In this document: positions 9,063 through 16,462 of the stretch, one piece after another
How the letters are laid out: each line of letters opens with the position of its first letter
How positions within the stretch are numbered: position 1 is the stretch's first letter
DNA from: Caballeronia peredens
GTDB taxonomy: Bacteria > Pseudomonadota > Gammaproteobacteria > Burkholderiales > Burkholderiaceae
Direction: 5' to 3'
Length of the DNA: 64,000 nt
Assembly: GCA_001544595.2 (NCBI GenBank)
Contig: FCOH02000006.1
Location: 124,001 to 188,000, forward strand
Notes under the pieces: model-generated
Databases searched by the model: none
What the model was told of the DNA's origin: nothing
What the model saw: only the letters and a program-made list of their open reading frames with translations
Translations under genes and position numbers: made by a program

Positions 9063-10451
9063 ATGGAAAACAAGCACCTGTCAGGGACCATCGAGGTCCA
9101 GAGCTTTATCGACGGCGAGCGCTTTTCGCCGTATCAATGGATCATCCTGATCCTGTGCTTTCTTGTCGTAGCGGCCGATGGTTTCGACACGGCCGCGATC
9201 GGCTTCATCGCGCCGTCGCTGATCGGCGACTGGAGCATCACGCGCGCCGCACTCGGCCCGGTGATGAGCGCTGCGCTCGTCGGCCTGGGGATCGGCGCGC
9301 TCGTTGCGGGGCCTGCTGCAGACCGGATCGGGCGTAAGGCGGTGCTCGCGCTTTCGGTGTTCTTCTTCGGCGTGTGGAGCCTTGCTTCGGCGCAGGCGGG
9401 TTCGATAGAGTCGCTGACTGCATGGCGTTTTCTCACGGGCCTCGGTCTCGGCGCCGCGATGCCCAATGCAGTGACGCTCATGTCCGAGTATGCGCCCGCG
9501 CGAATTCGCGCAATCGCGGTCAACGCCATGTTCTGCGGCTTCTCCGTGGGCTTGTCGATAGGCGGGCTGTGCGCCGCGTGGCTCATTCCGCATTTCGGCT
9601 GGCAGAGCGTGCTCGTCGCGGGCGGCATCGGCCCGATCTTGCTCACCGTCATGCTGCTGTTGCTGCTGCCCGAGTCCGCGCAGTTCATGGTCGCGCGCAA
9701 GCGTTCTGCGGAAAAGATCGCGCGCGTATTGCGGCGCATCTCCGACGACCCGCGTCTCCATGAGGGTTCATCCATCAGGTTCATCGCCGCTGACACACAC
9801 GCGAACGGAGCGAACAAATCTTCGCTCGGACTCATCGTGTCGCGACCTTATCGTTTCGGCACGGCAATGCTGTGGCTCGCGTACTTCATGGGCCTGATGA
9901 TCTTCTATCTGCTTACGAACTGGCTGCCGACGCTCTTTAAAGATGCAGGCTTTTCCGCCGAACGCGCCGCGCTCACGACATCGCTGTTTCCGCTTGGCGG
10001 CATTCTCGGCAATCTGTGCCTCGGCTGGATCATGGACCGTGCGAATCCGCGTCTAGTCAATGCCTGCGCCTACGTGCTCGCGGCGGCGCTCGTGCTGACC
10101 ATCGGGCGCGGCGGACTCAGTCCGTTCTGGCTCGCGGTGCTCATCTTCCTCACGGGCACGGCGGTAACGAGTGCGGTCACTTCGATGTCGGCGCTTGCCG
10201 CAGCGTTCTATCCGACGACGAGCCGTGCGACAGGCGTCGCATGGATGCTCGGCATCGGCCGCATGGGCGCGGTCGCGGGCGCGATGACCGGTGGCCTCAT
10301 GATGAGCATGGGTCTGCAATTCGGCGCGGTGTTCACGATGCTCGCGGCGCCCGCGTTCATCGCTGCGTTCGCACTGGCGGCGCTGAGCAAGCGCGATGCA
10401 TCGCGGGAATCGGACTCGTTCGGTCAGATTGCACGCGTGCCGTTGGACTAA
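9063..10451 (+). CDS. MFS carrier, aromatic acid:H+ symporter (AAHS) family
   Basis: 462 residues with 12 predicted membrane spans. The first span carries the AAHS signature DGFDTAAIGFIAP, whose aspartates are needed for transport in PcaK/BenK-type carriers. The loop between spans 2 and 3 has the MFS motif ADRIGRK. The start is the ATG preceded by GGAG; an ATG 24 bases upstream is less well placed. It closes the SDR/flavoprotein/NIPSNAP operon, so it probably imports that pathway's substrate, likely a benzoate-like or cyclohexane carboxylic acid. The substrate is inferred from family alone. Confidence 0.88.
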   Translation: MENKHLSGTIEVQSFIDGERFSPYQWIILILCFLVVAADGFDTAAIGFIAPSLIGDWSITRAALGPVMSAALVGLGIGALVAGPAADRIGRKAVLALSVFFFGVWSLASAQAGSIESLTAWRFLTGLGLGAAMPNAVTLMSEYAPARIRAIAVNAMFCGFSVGLSIGGLCAAWLIPHFGWQSVLVAGGIGPILLTVMLLLLLPESAQFMVARKRSAEKIARVLRRISDDPRLHEGSSIRFIAADTHANGANKSSLGLIVSRPYRFGTAMLWLAYFMGLMIFYLLTNWLPTLFKDAGFSAERAALTTSLFPLGGILGNLCLGWIMDRANPRLVNACAYVLAAALVLTIGRGGLSPFWLAVLIFLTGTAVTSAVTSMSALAAAFYPTTSRATGVAWMLGIGRMGAVAGAMTGGLMMSMGLQFGAVFTMLAAPAFIAAFALAALSKRDASRESDSFGQIARVPLD

Positions 10452-10463
10452 CGCATCTTCGAC

Positions 10464-10979
10464 TCAGGGTTCATCCGGGGCATCGTGATTGGTTGCAAGC
10501 GCAACTATATTGACGATGCCCTTTCGCGCCATCTTCGTATAAGGACAAAAGCGTTCGGTGTTGCGCACGAGTTCTTCTGCTATCGTGCGCTCGACGTCCG
10601 GCATCTGAACCCGCGTGTGCGCCGTCAGCACGAAGAGGCCGTCCATCGGATCGCGGCCGAACTCCACCGTGACGGCCACGCTCGCGTCGGGCGCCGCAAT
10701 GCCCGCGCGGGCTGCAAGCAGCATCAATGCACCATGAAAACACGCGGCATAGCCCGCAGCAAACAATTGCTCCGGATTCGTCCCTCCGCCGGAGCCGCCG
10801 AGTGCTTCGGGCATGCGCAGGTTCAGATCGAGATTGCCGTCGTCGGAGCGGGCCACGCCGGACGCGCGACCGTGTCCCGCGTCGCCGCCCGTGACGGTGA
10901 CCGTCGTCGAATAGAGTGGCTGCACATCTTGCCCCTGATACTTGTCGAGCAACGTGACGGGCGGCGGATTGAGTGGCTC
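10464..10979 (-). CDS. ohr: Organic hydroperoxide resistance protein (Ohr, OsmC fold)
   Basis: 171 residues. Ohr enzymes reduce fatty-acid and other organic hydroperoxides with two active cysteines, here Cys81 (AACFHGAL) and Cys146 (ERFCPYTK), spaced as in Ohr rather than OsmC. GTNPEQLFAAGYAACF is the typical active-site helix. I chose the ATG preceded by GAAGAGG; a TTG start 11 codons upstream lengthens it but has no better site. It is the last gene of the minus-strand redox block, 40 bp after the NmrA-like gene. No OhrR repressor gene lies next to it, so it may answer to the LysR or ECF41 regulators of the block. Confidence 0.9.
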   Translation of the reverse strand, partial: EPLNPPPVTLLDKYQGQDVQPLYSTTVTVTGGDAGHGRASGVARSDDGNLDLNLRMPEALGGSGGGTNPEQLFAAGYAACFHGALMLLAARAGIAAPDASVAVTVEFGRDPMDGLFVLTAHTRVQMPDVERTIAEELVRNTERFCPYTKMARKGIVNIVALATNHDAPDEP

Positions 10980-11019
10980 CATGGCGGCCTCTTCTGCAAG
11001 CGATACCTTCAATGATCGC

Positions 11020-11793
11020 TCAATGTGCCGCTCGCGTCCGGCTTTGGCTCTGGCTTTGCTTGAACCAGGCGTCGAACCCTATCCCGCCGAGATGTGCCAT
11101 CGCGCCGGGCAGCAGCGTGTCCGCCGCGAGTTGCGCGCCGAAATAGAGCGCGTCGTCATCAGCGACGACTTTGCGCGCGTCGCCGATAGCCACGAAATAG
11201 CGCTGCATCAAGTCGGAGAGACGCGACTTCTCCGGACCGGCGATTTCCACTACACCGTTCAGCGGTACGCTCACCGCGTGCTCGGCGACCGCGCGTGCGA
11301 CATCATCGGATGAAATCGGCTGAATATAAGCGCCTGATAAATGCACCGCACCTTCATTCGCGCTCGCCTTCGCGATGCCGCCCAGGAATTCGAAGAACTG
11401 CGTCGACTGAACGATCGTGTAAGGCACGTCCGATTCGCGAATCAGCTTCTCTTGAGCGATCTTGCCGCGAAAATAGCCACTTTGCGCGAGACGATCCGTG
11501 CCGACCACCGACAGTGCAACGTGATGCGCCACGCCCGCTGCCTTCTCCGCTGCGAAGAGATTTCGGCCCGAGGTCTCGAAGAATTCGAGCACGGCATTGT
11601 CTTCGAATGAGGGTGAATTCGCGACATCGACGACCACGCGCGCTCCTTCCAGCGCTTCGCGCAGGCCCTTGCCCGTCATCGTATCGACGCCCGATCCCGG
11701 CGATGCCGCAAGCACGTCATGCCCGCGTGCACGCAAGTCCTTCACTACTTTGCTGCCGATGAGTCCGCTTCCGCCGATGACTACGATCTTCAT
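11020..11793 (-). CDS. NmrA-like NAD(P)-binding protein (atypical SDR)
   Basis: 257 residues preceded by an AAGGGGGAA ribosome site. The N-terminal IVVIGGSGLIG is the GxxGxxG dinucleotide loop of extended or atypical SDRs. The middle has HVALSVVGTDRLAQSGYFRGK, where Tyr and Lys fit the YxxxK pattern, and the C-terminal region resembles NmrA/TMR-type NAD(P)H sensors or quinone reductases. Members may act as redox sensors or reduce small carbonyls. In ECF41 neighbourhoods such epimerase/oxidoreductase genes are typical partners of the sigma factor, which fits this block. Substrate unknown. Confidence 0.85.
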   Translation of the reverse strand: MKIVVIGGSGLIGSKVVKDLRARGHDVLAASPGSGVDTMTGKGLREALEGARVVVDVANSPSFEDNAVLEFFETSGRNLFAAEKAAGVAHHVALSVVGTDRLAQSGYFRGKIAQEKLIRESDVPYTIVQSTQFFEFLGGIAKASANEGAVHLSGAYIQPISSDDVARAVAEHAVSVPLNGVVEIAGPEKSRLSDLMQRYFVAIGDARKVVADDDALYFGAQLAADTLLPGAMAHLGGIGFDAWFKQSQSQSRTRAAH

Positions 11794-11920
11794 GAGTTCC
11801 CCCTTTTGAATCCACACGCGGATGGCGCCGCGCCACGCATAGGGTCGATGGCGCATCCTAGGCCGGCACGGGCGGCCCCGGTAGCCTCTTCAGCGTATGC
11901 GCGATGTTTCCTGAAACGCA

Positions 11921-12934
11921 TCAATCGGCGCTCACGACCGGCGACACGTTTGCACCCGCATTCGTGATGATGGTCGTCAGGCAATGCAGATCGAGCGCGC
12001 GCGTGTGCTCCGTCATGTAATCGACGAATACACGCACACGAGCGGGCAAATGCTTGCGGCTGAGATAGCAAAGGTAGTGGCCGCCGTCGTCGGGCGCATG
12101 TTGCGCAAGGCACATCGCGAGACGCCCATTCTTGAGCGAATCGCAGACCATATAGGCGGGAAGCTGCGCAATGCCCTGTCCGTCGAGCACGGCCTGCAGC
12201 ATCAGGTCGAGGTCGTTGAAGATCTGCCGCGCCGCGGGCGAACGCTTCTGTGGAAAGCCGTCGACCTTGAACTCCCATTCCGCGATACGTCCCGCGCATG
12301 TGCGAAAACTGATGCAGCGATGCTTGTCGAGATCGTCGACATGACGCGGCAGGCCATGTTCACATGCGTACTTCGGCGACGCGCAGACGACCATCTGCAT
12401 CGGTATCAACTGCTTCGCGACGACTTCGCTGTCTTCCATGCGCCCTTCGCGAAACGCCACGTCGACACGCTCAGCAGTGAAATCGCACGGTCGGTCGTTG
12501 AGCAGCAATTCGAGCGCGACATCGGGATAGCGCGCGTTGAAGCCCGATAGCAACGGCGCCACGACCTTGCGGCCGAAGCCCGGCGTCGACGCGATGCGCA
12601 AGTGGCCGCGCGGCGGCCCGTGGCGCAGTTCGCGCATGTCTTCGAGCGCCTGCACGATGCGCTCCACGCCCGGCTGGCAATTCTTGTAGAAGAGTTCGCC
12701 TTCGCGCGTGAGCGACGTGCTGCGTGTCGTGCGCAGAAAGAGACGTACATCGAGCTGTGCTTCGAGCTTCTGCACGTTACGGCTGACCGCCGAGCGACCG
12801 ATGCCCAGACGATCGCTCGCTTTCGCGAAGCTGCCTTCATTGGCGACGGCCAGAAAAGAGACGACGCCCGCATAGCTCGTGGCGAAGCTGTACGCGAGCG
12901 AATCGTCGGAATGTGAAACGAGATCGAGGGGCAT
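11921..12934 (-). CDS. LysR-family transcriptional regulator
   Basis: 337 residues. The winged helix-turn-helix is at about residues 22-80 (SFAKASDRLGIGRSAVSRNVQKLE), followed by the periplasmic-binding-like effector domain. An extra 17 residues precede the usual LysR start; the ribosome site before the chosen ATG is weak, so a shorter protein is possible. The C-terminal 40 residues after the last strand are longer than in most LysR proteins. The gene sits between cupin and NmrA-like genes on the same strand, so it may control this redox block. A candidate ECF41 promoter and an inverted repeat lie directly upstream. Confidence 0.88.
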   Translation of the reverse strand: MPLDLVSHSDDSLAYSFATSYAGVVSFLAVANEGSFAKASDRLGIGRSAVSRNVQKLEAQLDVRLFLRTTRSTSLTREGELFYKNCQPGVERIVQALEDMRELRHGPPRGHLRIASTPGFGRKVVAPLLSGFNARYPDVALELLLNDRPCDFTAERVDVAFREGRMEDSEVVAKQLIPMQMVVCASPKYACEHGLPRHVDDLDKHRCISFRTCAGRIAEWEFKVDGFPQKRSPAARQIFNDLDLMLQAVLDGQGIAQLPAYMVCDSLKNGRLAMCLAQHAPDDGGHYLCYLSRKHLPARVRVFVDYMTEHTRALDLHCLTTIITNAGANVSPVVSAD

Positions 12935-12961
12935 GGCGGCGCTGAACGGAGTGGCTCTATC

Positions 12962-12992
12962 TCACAAGACGTTTGCGCCGTACCTCTTGTGA
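12962..12992. repeat. Perfect 8-bp inverted repeat upstream of the LysR gene
   Basis: TCACAAGA (12962-12969) and TCTTGTGA (12985-12992) are exact reverse complements separated by 15 bases. The site starts 28 bases before the LysR start codon and covers the candidate ECF41 promoter. It fits an autoregulatory operator, since LysR proteins commonly bind dyads of similar size near their own promoter. A short intergenic hairpin is the alternative. Confidence 0.5.
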
Positions 12993-12994
12993 CA
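12968..12994 (-). promoter_or_regulatory. Candidate ECF41-type promoter (TGTCACA-N16-CGTC)
   Basis: On the minus strand TGTCACA (12994-12988) is followed after exactly 16 bases by CGTC (12971-12968). From memory, TGTCACA at -35 and CGTC at -10 is the published ECF41 promoter pattern. The -10 lies about 33 bases before the LysR start codon. The ECF41 sigma gene is 1.2 kb upstream on the same strand. I found no other intact TGTCACA-N16-CGTC in the window by eye. Confidence 0.55.
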
Positions 12995-13031
12995 CACGCC
13001 GCCGAAATTTTTTCGCGCGCCGCGCTCTCGC

Positions 13032-13439
13032 TTATTGCACGGGCGTCAGCACGGGCTTGCCCTTGTCCTTCAACAGCAGCACGATGAACTTCGCGCGCTT
13101 CGTGTTGCTCGCGTTGCGACCGACCGTGTGGATGTCGTCAGGACCTTCATAGAAAGTATCGCCCGGTTTGAGCGTCACCTCCTTGCCACCCTTGACCTGC
13201 ATGATGATCGTGCCTTCGAGCACGTAGAGGAACGCGTGCGCATCATGGCGATGCACGGGATCCACCGCGCCCGGCGGATATTCAACGCTGATCATCAGTT
13301 CTTCCTTGCCCGGATACTCCGGAAGCGGCTTCGTCATCAGCTCCTTGACGATTGCTTCCGGCGCCGCGTGCGCAGCACTCGCGACGAGCGCCGCGCATCC
13401 CACGGTCAGCGCCAGCCCTACCCGCCTGATACCCTGCAT
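13032..13439 (-). CDS. Secreted single-domain cupin protein
   Basis: 135 residues with a signal peptide (cleavage after SAAHA) and one cupin barrel. The metal-site motif is HRHDAHAFLYVLEG, and the second motif PGDTFYEGPDDIH supplies the remaining histidine. A strong AGGAGG site precedes the ATG. Small secreted cupins often bind a metal and act as isomerases or sensors; no reaction can be read here. It lies 39 bp after the AhpD-like gene and likely shares its transcript under the ECF41 locus. Confidence 0.85.
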   Translation of the reverse strand: MQGIRRVGLALTVGCAALVASAAHAAPEAIVKELMTKPLPEYPGKEELMISVEYPPGAVDPVHRHDAHAFLYVLEGTIIMQVKGGKEVTLKPGDTFYEGPDDIHTVGRNASNTKRAKFIVLLLKDKGKPVLTPVQ

Positions 13440-13478
13440 GATCCAACCTCCTTTTGGTCGAATGACGGCGCCCGTGCA

Positions 13479-13958
13479 CTACGACAGGTTTGCCTTGTCG
13501 AGGCCGAACACCTTGTCCGAGGAGCCCGGCACCGTCTGAAACGCGACGTTCGCGCGGTTCCAGCCGTTGATTGCCATGACGGCGTAGGTCAGATCGGACA
13601 GTTCTTTTTCCGTGAACTGCTCGCGAACGCGCTGATAGATATCGTCGGGCACGCCGTGCTCGGGAATATGCGTCAGCACTTCGGTCCATGCGAGCGCGGC
13701 GCGTTCGCGCGGCGAAAAAAGTGTCGACTCGCGCCAGATCGCCACATGATGCACGCGCAACTCGCGCTCGCCATGCATCTTCGCTTCCTTGACGTGCATA
13801 TCCAGGCAAAAGGCGCAGCCGTTCATCTGCGAAGCGCGGATCGAAACGAGATCCTGAATCGATCGTTCGATCGAGCTTTCCTTCACCAGCCCACTGAACT
13901 CATAAAACTTCCTGAACAGTTCCGGCGATTGTTGAACGTAATTGATTCGTTGCGTCAT
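13479..13958 (-). CDS. AhpD-like carboxymuconolactone decarboxylase-family protein
   Basis: 159 residues, an all-helical CMD/AhpD domain. Cys48-x-x-Cys51-x3-His55 (NGCAFCLDMH) is the AhpD-type redox centre used in alkylhydroperoxidase activity, unlike true carboxymuconolactone decarboxylases that lack the cysteines. The chosen ATG has GGAAG five bases upstream; an ATG four codons earlier is the alternative. ECF41 sigma factors are known to be paired with a CMD, oxidoreductase or epimerase gene as their main target; this gene directly follows the sigma gene on the same strand, 140 bp away. A weak partial match to the ECF41 promoter (TGTCGCA, 15 bases, CGAC) lies upstream of it. Confidence 0.88.
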   Translation of the reverse strand: MTQRINYVQQSPELFRKFYEFSGLVKESSIERSIQDLVSIRASQMNGCAFCLDMHVKEAKMHGERELRVHHVAIWRESTLFSPRERAALAWTEVLTHIPEHGVPDDIYQRVREQFTEKELSDLTYAVMAINGWNRANVAFQTVPGSSDKVFGLDKANLS

Positions 13959-14098
13959 GATGGCTTCCATGCGTGGTTTGAAGAGTCGAGTCGACAGTTC
14001 GTGTGCGACATGGATGTCATCGTAGGTTCGCGCGCGCCGCGCCGGTAGACTCGCGAACGTGCGCACGCTATTGCGTTTCAGGCATCAATCGGCTTCAG

Positions 14099-14983
14099 TC
14101 ATGCATCGTTGTGGCGAGCCGCAATGCGCTCGAGCTTCTCCGGGTTCCGCTGCACCTGAATGCGCGCGATGCGATCGTCCTCGATTTCGTACGATTGTGC
14201 TGATTCGAGCTTGCCTTCGATGAAGCGCAGCAGCGCCCATTGCCCGTTAAGCATGACGAGTTCGATACGCACGTCTTTTCCGTATCGCAGGAACGCCGCA
14301 TAGAAAAGCTGCGCGATGCGCCGTCCGCCGCGCAGCGGCTCCGGAAAGCTCTGCACGTGACCGCCGCCGTCGCCGACTAGCATGGCGTCGTCGGCAAGCA
14401 TCGCGTGTATCGCCGCGAAATCGCCGTGTTCGAGTGCACTCGCGAACGCGTGCAGCAAGCGCCGGTGAATCTCGCGCGATACCAAGCGACGCGGACGCGC
14501 CTCGCGCAGTTGCGCCTTTGCCCGGCTGACAAGCTGGCGGCACGCGGCCTCCGTCTTGCCGATGATGTTCGCGATTTCCTGATAGTCCGCATCGAAGACT
14601 TCACGCAGGACGAACGCCGCGCGCGCCTCGGGCGTCAGGCGTTCGAGCAGCACGAGAAAAGCGACGGATACGTCGTCTGCGCGCTCGGTCATCTCTTCGG
14701 GCGTCGCGGGCGGCTCGGTGATTTGCGGCTCGGGCAGCCAGATGCCCGTGTAATGTTCGCGTTGAATTTTCGCGGCGCGCAGGCGATCGATCGAATGACG
14801 CGTTGTCACGGAGACGAGCCACGCTTCCGCATTCTCGATGACTTCACGCGCGGCCGCGTGCCAGCGCAACCACACGTCCTGCACGATATCTTCCGCTTCG
14901 GCCACCGAGCCGAGCATCCGATAGGCGATGCCCTGCAACCGAGGGCGCAAGCGGTCGAATTCGCGCGTGGCGTCATCCATCAA
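14099..14983 (-). CDS. ECF41-type RNA polymerase sigma factor with fused SnoaL-like domain
   Basis: 294 residues. Sigma region 2 covers about residues 8-75 (GIAYRMLGSVAEAEDIVQDVWLRW) and region 4 about 110-165 (EIANIIGKTEAACRQLVSRAK). The linker has the ECF41 signature WLPEP. The C-terminal 130 residues form a SnoaL-like domain with the DGGG motif and end with NPEKL, close to the NPDKL motif of this group. In ECF41 the fused domain takes the place of an anti-sigma factor and controls activity. The partner gene is the AhpD-like CMD gene just downstream. The signal sensed is unknown. Confidence 0.92.
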   Translation of the reverse strand: MMDDATREFDRLRPRLQGIAYRMLGSVAEAEDIVQDVWLRWHAAAREVIENAEAWLVSVTTRHSIDRLRAAKIQREHYTGIWLPEPQITEPPATPEEMTERADDVSVAFLVLLERLTPEARAAFVLREVFDADYQEIANIIGKTEAACRQLVSRAKAQLREARPRRLVSREIHRRLLHAFASALEHGDFAAIHAMLADDAMLVGDGGGHVQSFPEPLRGGRRIAQLFYAAFLRYGKDVRIELVMLNGQWALLRFIEGKLESAQSYEIEDDRIARIQVQRNPEKLERIAARHNDA

Positions 14984-15172
14984 AGCGGCTCCTCGTTCGA
15001 GAGCGAAATGGCGATTTGAGAGCGGCGCAGAAGGTAACCGTTATATTACGCGCGCGCGTGCATGCATGTATAAGCTGTGATCGCGGCAGTTTCATCAAAG
15101 ATCCGAACAATGCGGCCGTTAACTCCCATTAGCTCGTAAGCTGACTGTGAAAGCATCAATCTCCGCTCATTC

Positions 15173-16462
15173 ATGACTCACGCTGACATCCAAAAAGAGA
15201 CTCTGAGACTCGACCGCGTCATCGTTGCAACAGTTATAAGCAATGGTTTCGTCGCCTACGATTTCACCGTATACGGCTTCTCGGCGGCCATCATCGGACG
15301 GCTGTTCTTCCCCGCGCACGACGCCACCGCGTCATTGCTCTTGTCGCTCGCGACTTTCGGCGCGGGCTTCGTCATGCGTCCGCTCGGCGCGGTGCTGATC
15401 GGACGCTATGCCGACCGGCGCGGGCGCGAAGCCGGCATGCGGCTCTCCATCGGCCTGATGGCGGCGGGCACGTGGCTGATCGCGTGCCTGCCGACGCATG
15501 CGGCCATCGGCGCGAGTGCAACCATGCTCATGGTATTCGCGCGCTTGCTGCAGGGTCTCGCGGCGGGCGGCGAGATCGGTCCGGCATCGGCGCTGTTAAT
15601 GGAATCCGTACGCTATGAGCGGCGCTGTTTCATCGTGAGCTGGCGCGGCGCGAGCCAGGGCGCGGCCGCGTGTCTGGCGGCGCTCGTCGGCGCATGCACG
15701 TCGGCGCTGCTCACGCCCGATCAACTGACGCAATGGGGATGGCGCGTGCCCTTTGTCATCGGCGGAATGATTGCGCCGCTCGGCTGGTTTCTGCGCCGCA
15801 TGCCAGGCGAAATTCCGCTGCCCAAGGCACGGCCCGTTCGCACGCCACTTGCAATCGTGCTGCGCGAACACGCGCGTCCGCTCGCATGCGGCATCCTCAT
15901 GATGGCCGCGCCTTCTTCGAGCATCTACATCGCCGTGCTGTACATGCCGAGCTATCTCACGCATACGCTGCATCGGCCCGCGACGATCAGCTTTCTGATC
16001 GCGTCGCTGTCCGGCTTCGTGATTCTCGTCGTCACACCGGTCGTCGCGCTCGCCGCCGATCGGCTGATGAGTCGCAAGACGCTGCAGTACGCCTCGCTCG
16101 TGGCGGCGCTCGCAACCGCCTATCCGGCATTTCGTGCGCTCACGCAAGGTGCGCCGAATACGCTCGCGCTCGTTTTGATCCTGCTCTATGTGGCGATCTC
16201 TTTGAACAATGCGGGCGCGGGATCGGTGCTGATGCTCGAAGCATTTCCGAAGCATCGCCGTGCAGCGAGTCTCTCCGTGATCTACACGTTCGGCGTCGTC
16301 ATTTTCGGCGGATTCTCGCCGCTCGCGGTCGCATGGCTGATCGGCGCGACCGGCAATCCGATGACGCCCGCATGGTATCTGCTGGCCGCGAACTGCGTCA
16401 CGCTCGTCGCGCTCAGCCGCTTTCCCGAGCGGCCTCCAAACCTGCGACGTGCATGCGCATGA
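15173..16462 (+). CDS. MFS carrier, metabolite:H+ symporter (MHS/ShiA-like)
   Basis: 429 residues with 12 predicted spans. The opening NGFVAYDFTVYGFSAAIIGRLFFP, followed by GFVMRPLGAVLIGRYADRRGR, is characteristic of the metabolite:H+ symporter family that moves dicarboxylates, shikimate, citrate or betaines. The ribosome site is weak (the ATG follows CGCTCATTC). It runs tail to tail into the AraC gene and the two coding regions overlap by 50 bp, an unusually long convergent overlap. Substrate unknown. Confidence 0.87.
   Translation: MTHADIQKETLRLDRVIVATVISNGFVAYDFTVYGFSAAIIGRLFFPAHDATASLLLSLATFGAGFVMRPLGAVLIGRYADRRGREAGMRLSIGLMAAGTWLIACLPTHAAIGASATMLMVFARLLQGLAAGGEIGPASALLMESVRYERRCFIVSWRGASQGAAACLAALVGACTSALLTPDQLTQWGWRVPFVIGGMIAPLGWFLRRMPGEIPLPKARPVRTPLAIVLREHARPLACGILMMAAPSSSIYIAVLYMPSYLTHTLHRPATISFLIASLSGFVILVVTPVVALAADRLMSRKTLQYASLVAALATAYPAFRALTQGAPNTLALVLILLYVAISLNNAGAGSVLMLEAFPKHRRAASLSVIYTFGVVIFGGFSPLAVAWLIGATGNPMTPAWYLLAANCVTLVALSRFPERPPNLRRACA

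Noticed and set aside
13440..13478. TGTCGTA/CGTC as an ECF41 promoter before the cupin gene
   Set aside because: Spacing is 12 bases, not 16, and the -35 box has mismatches.
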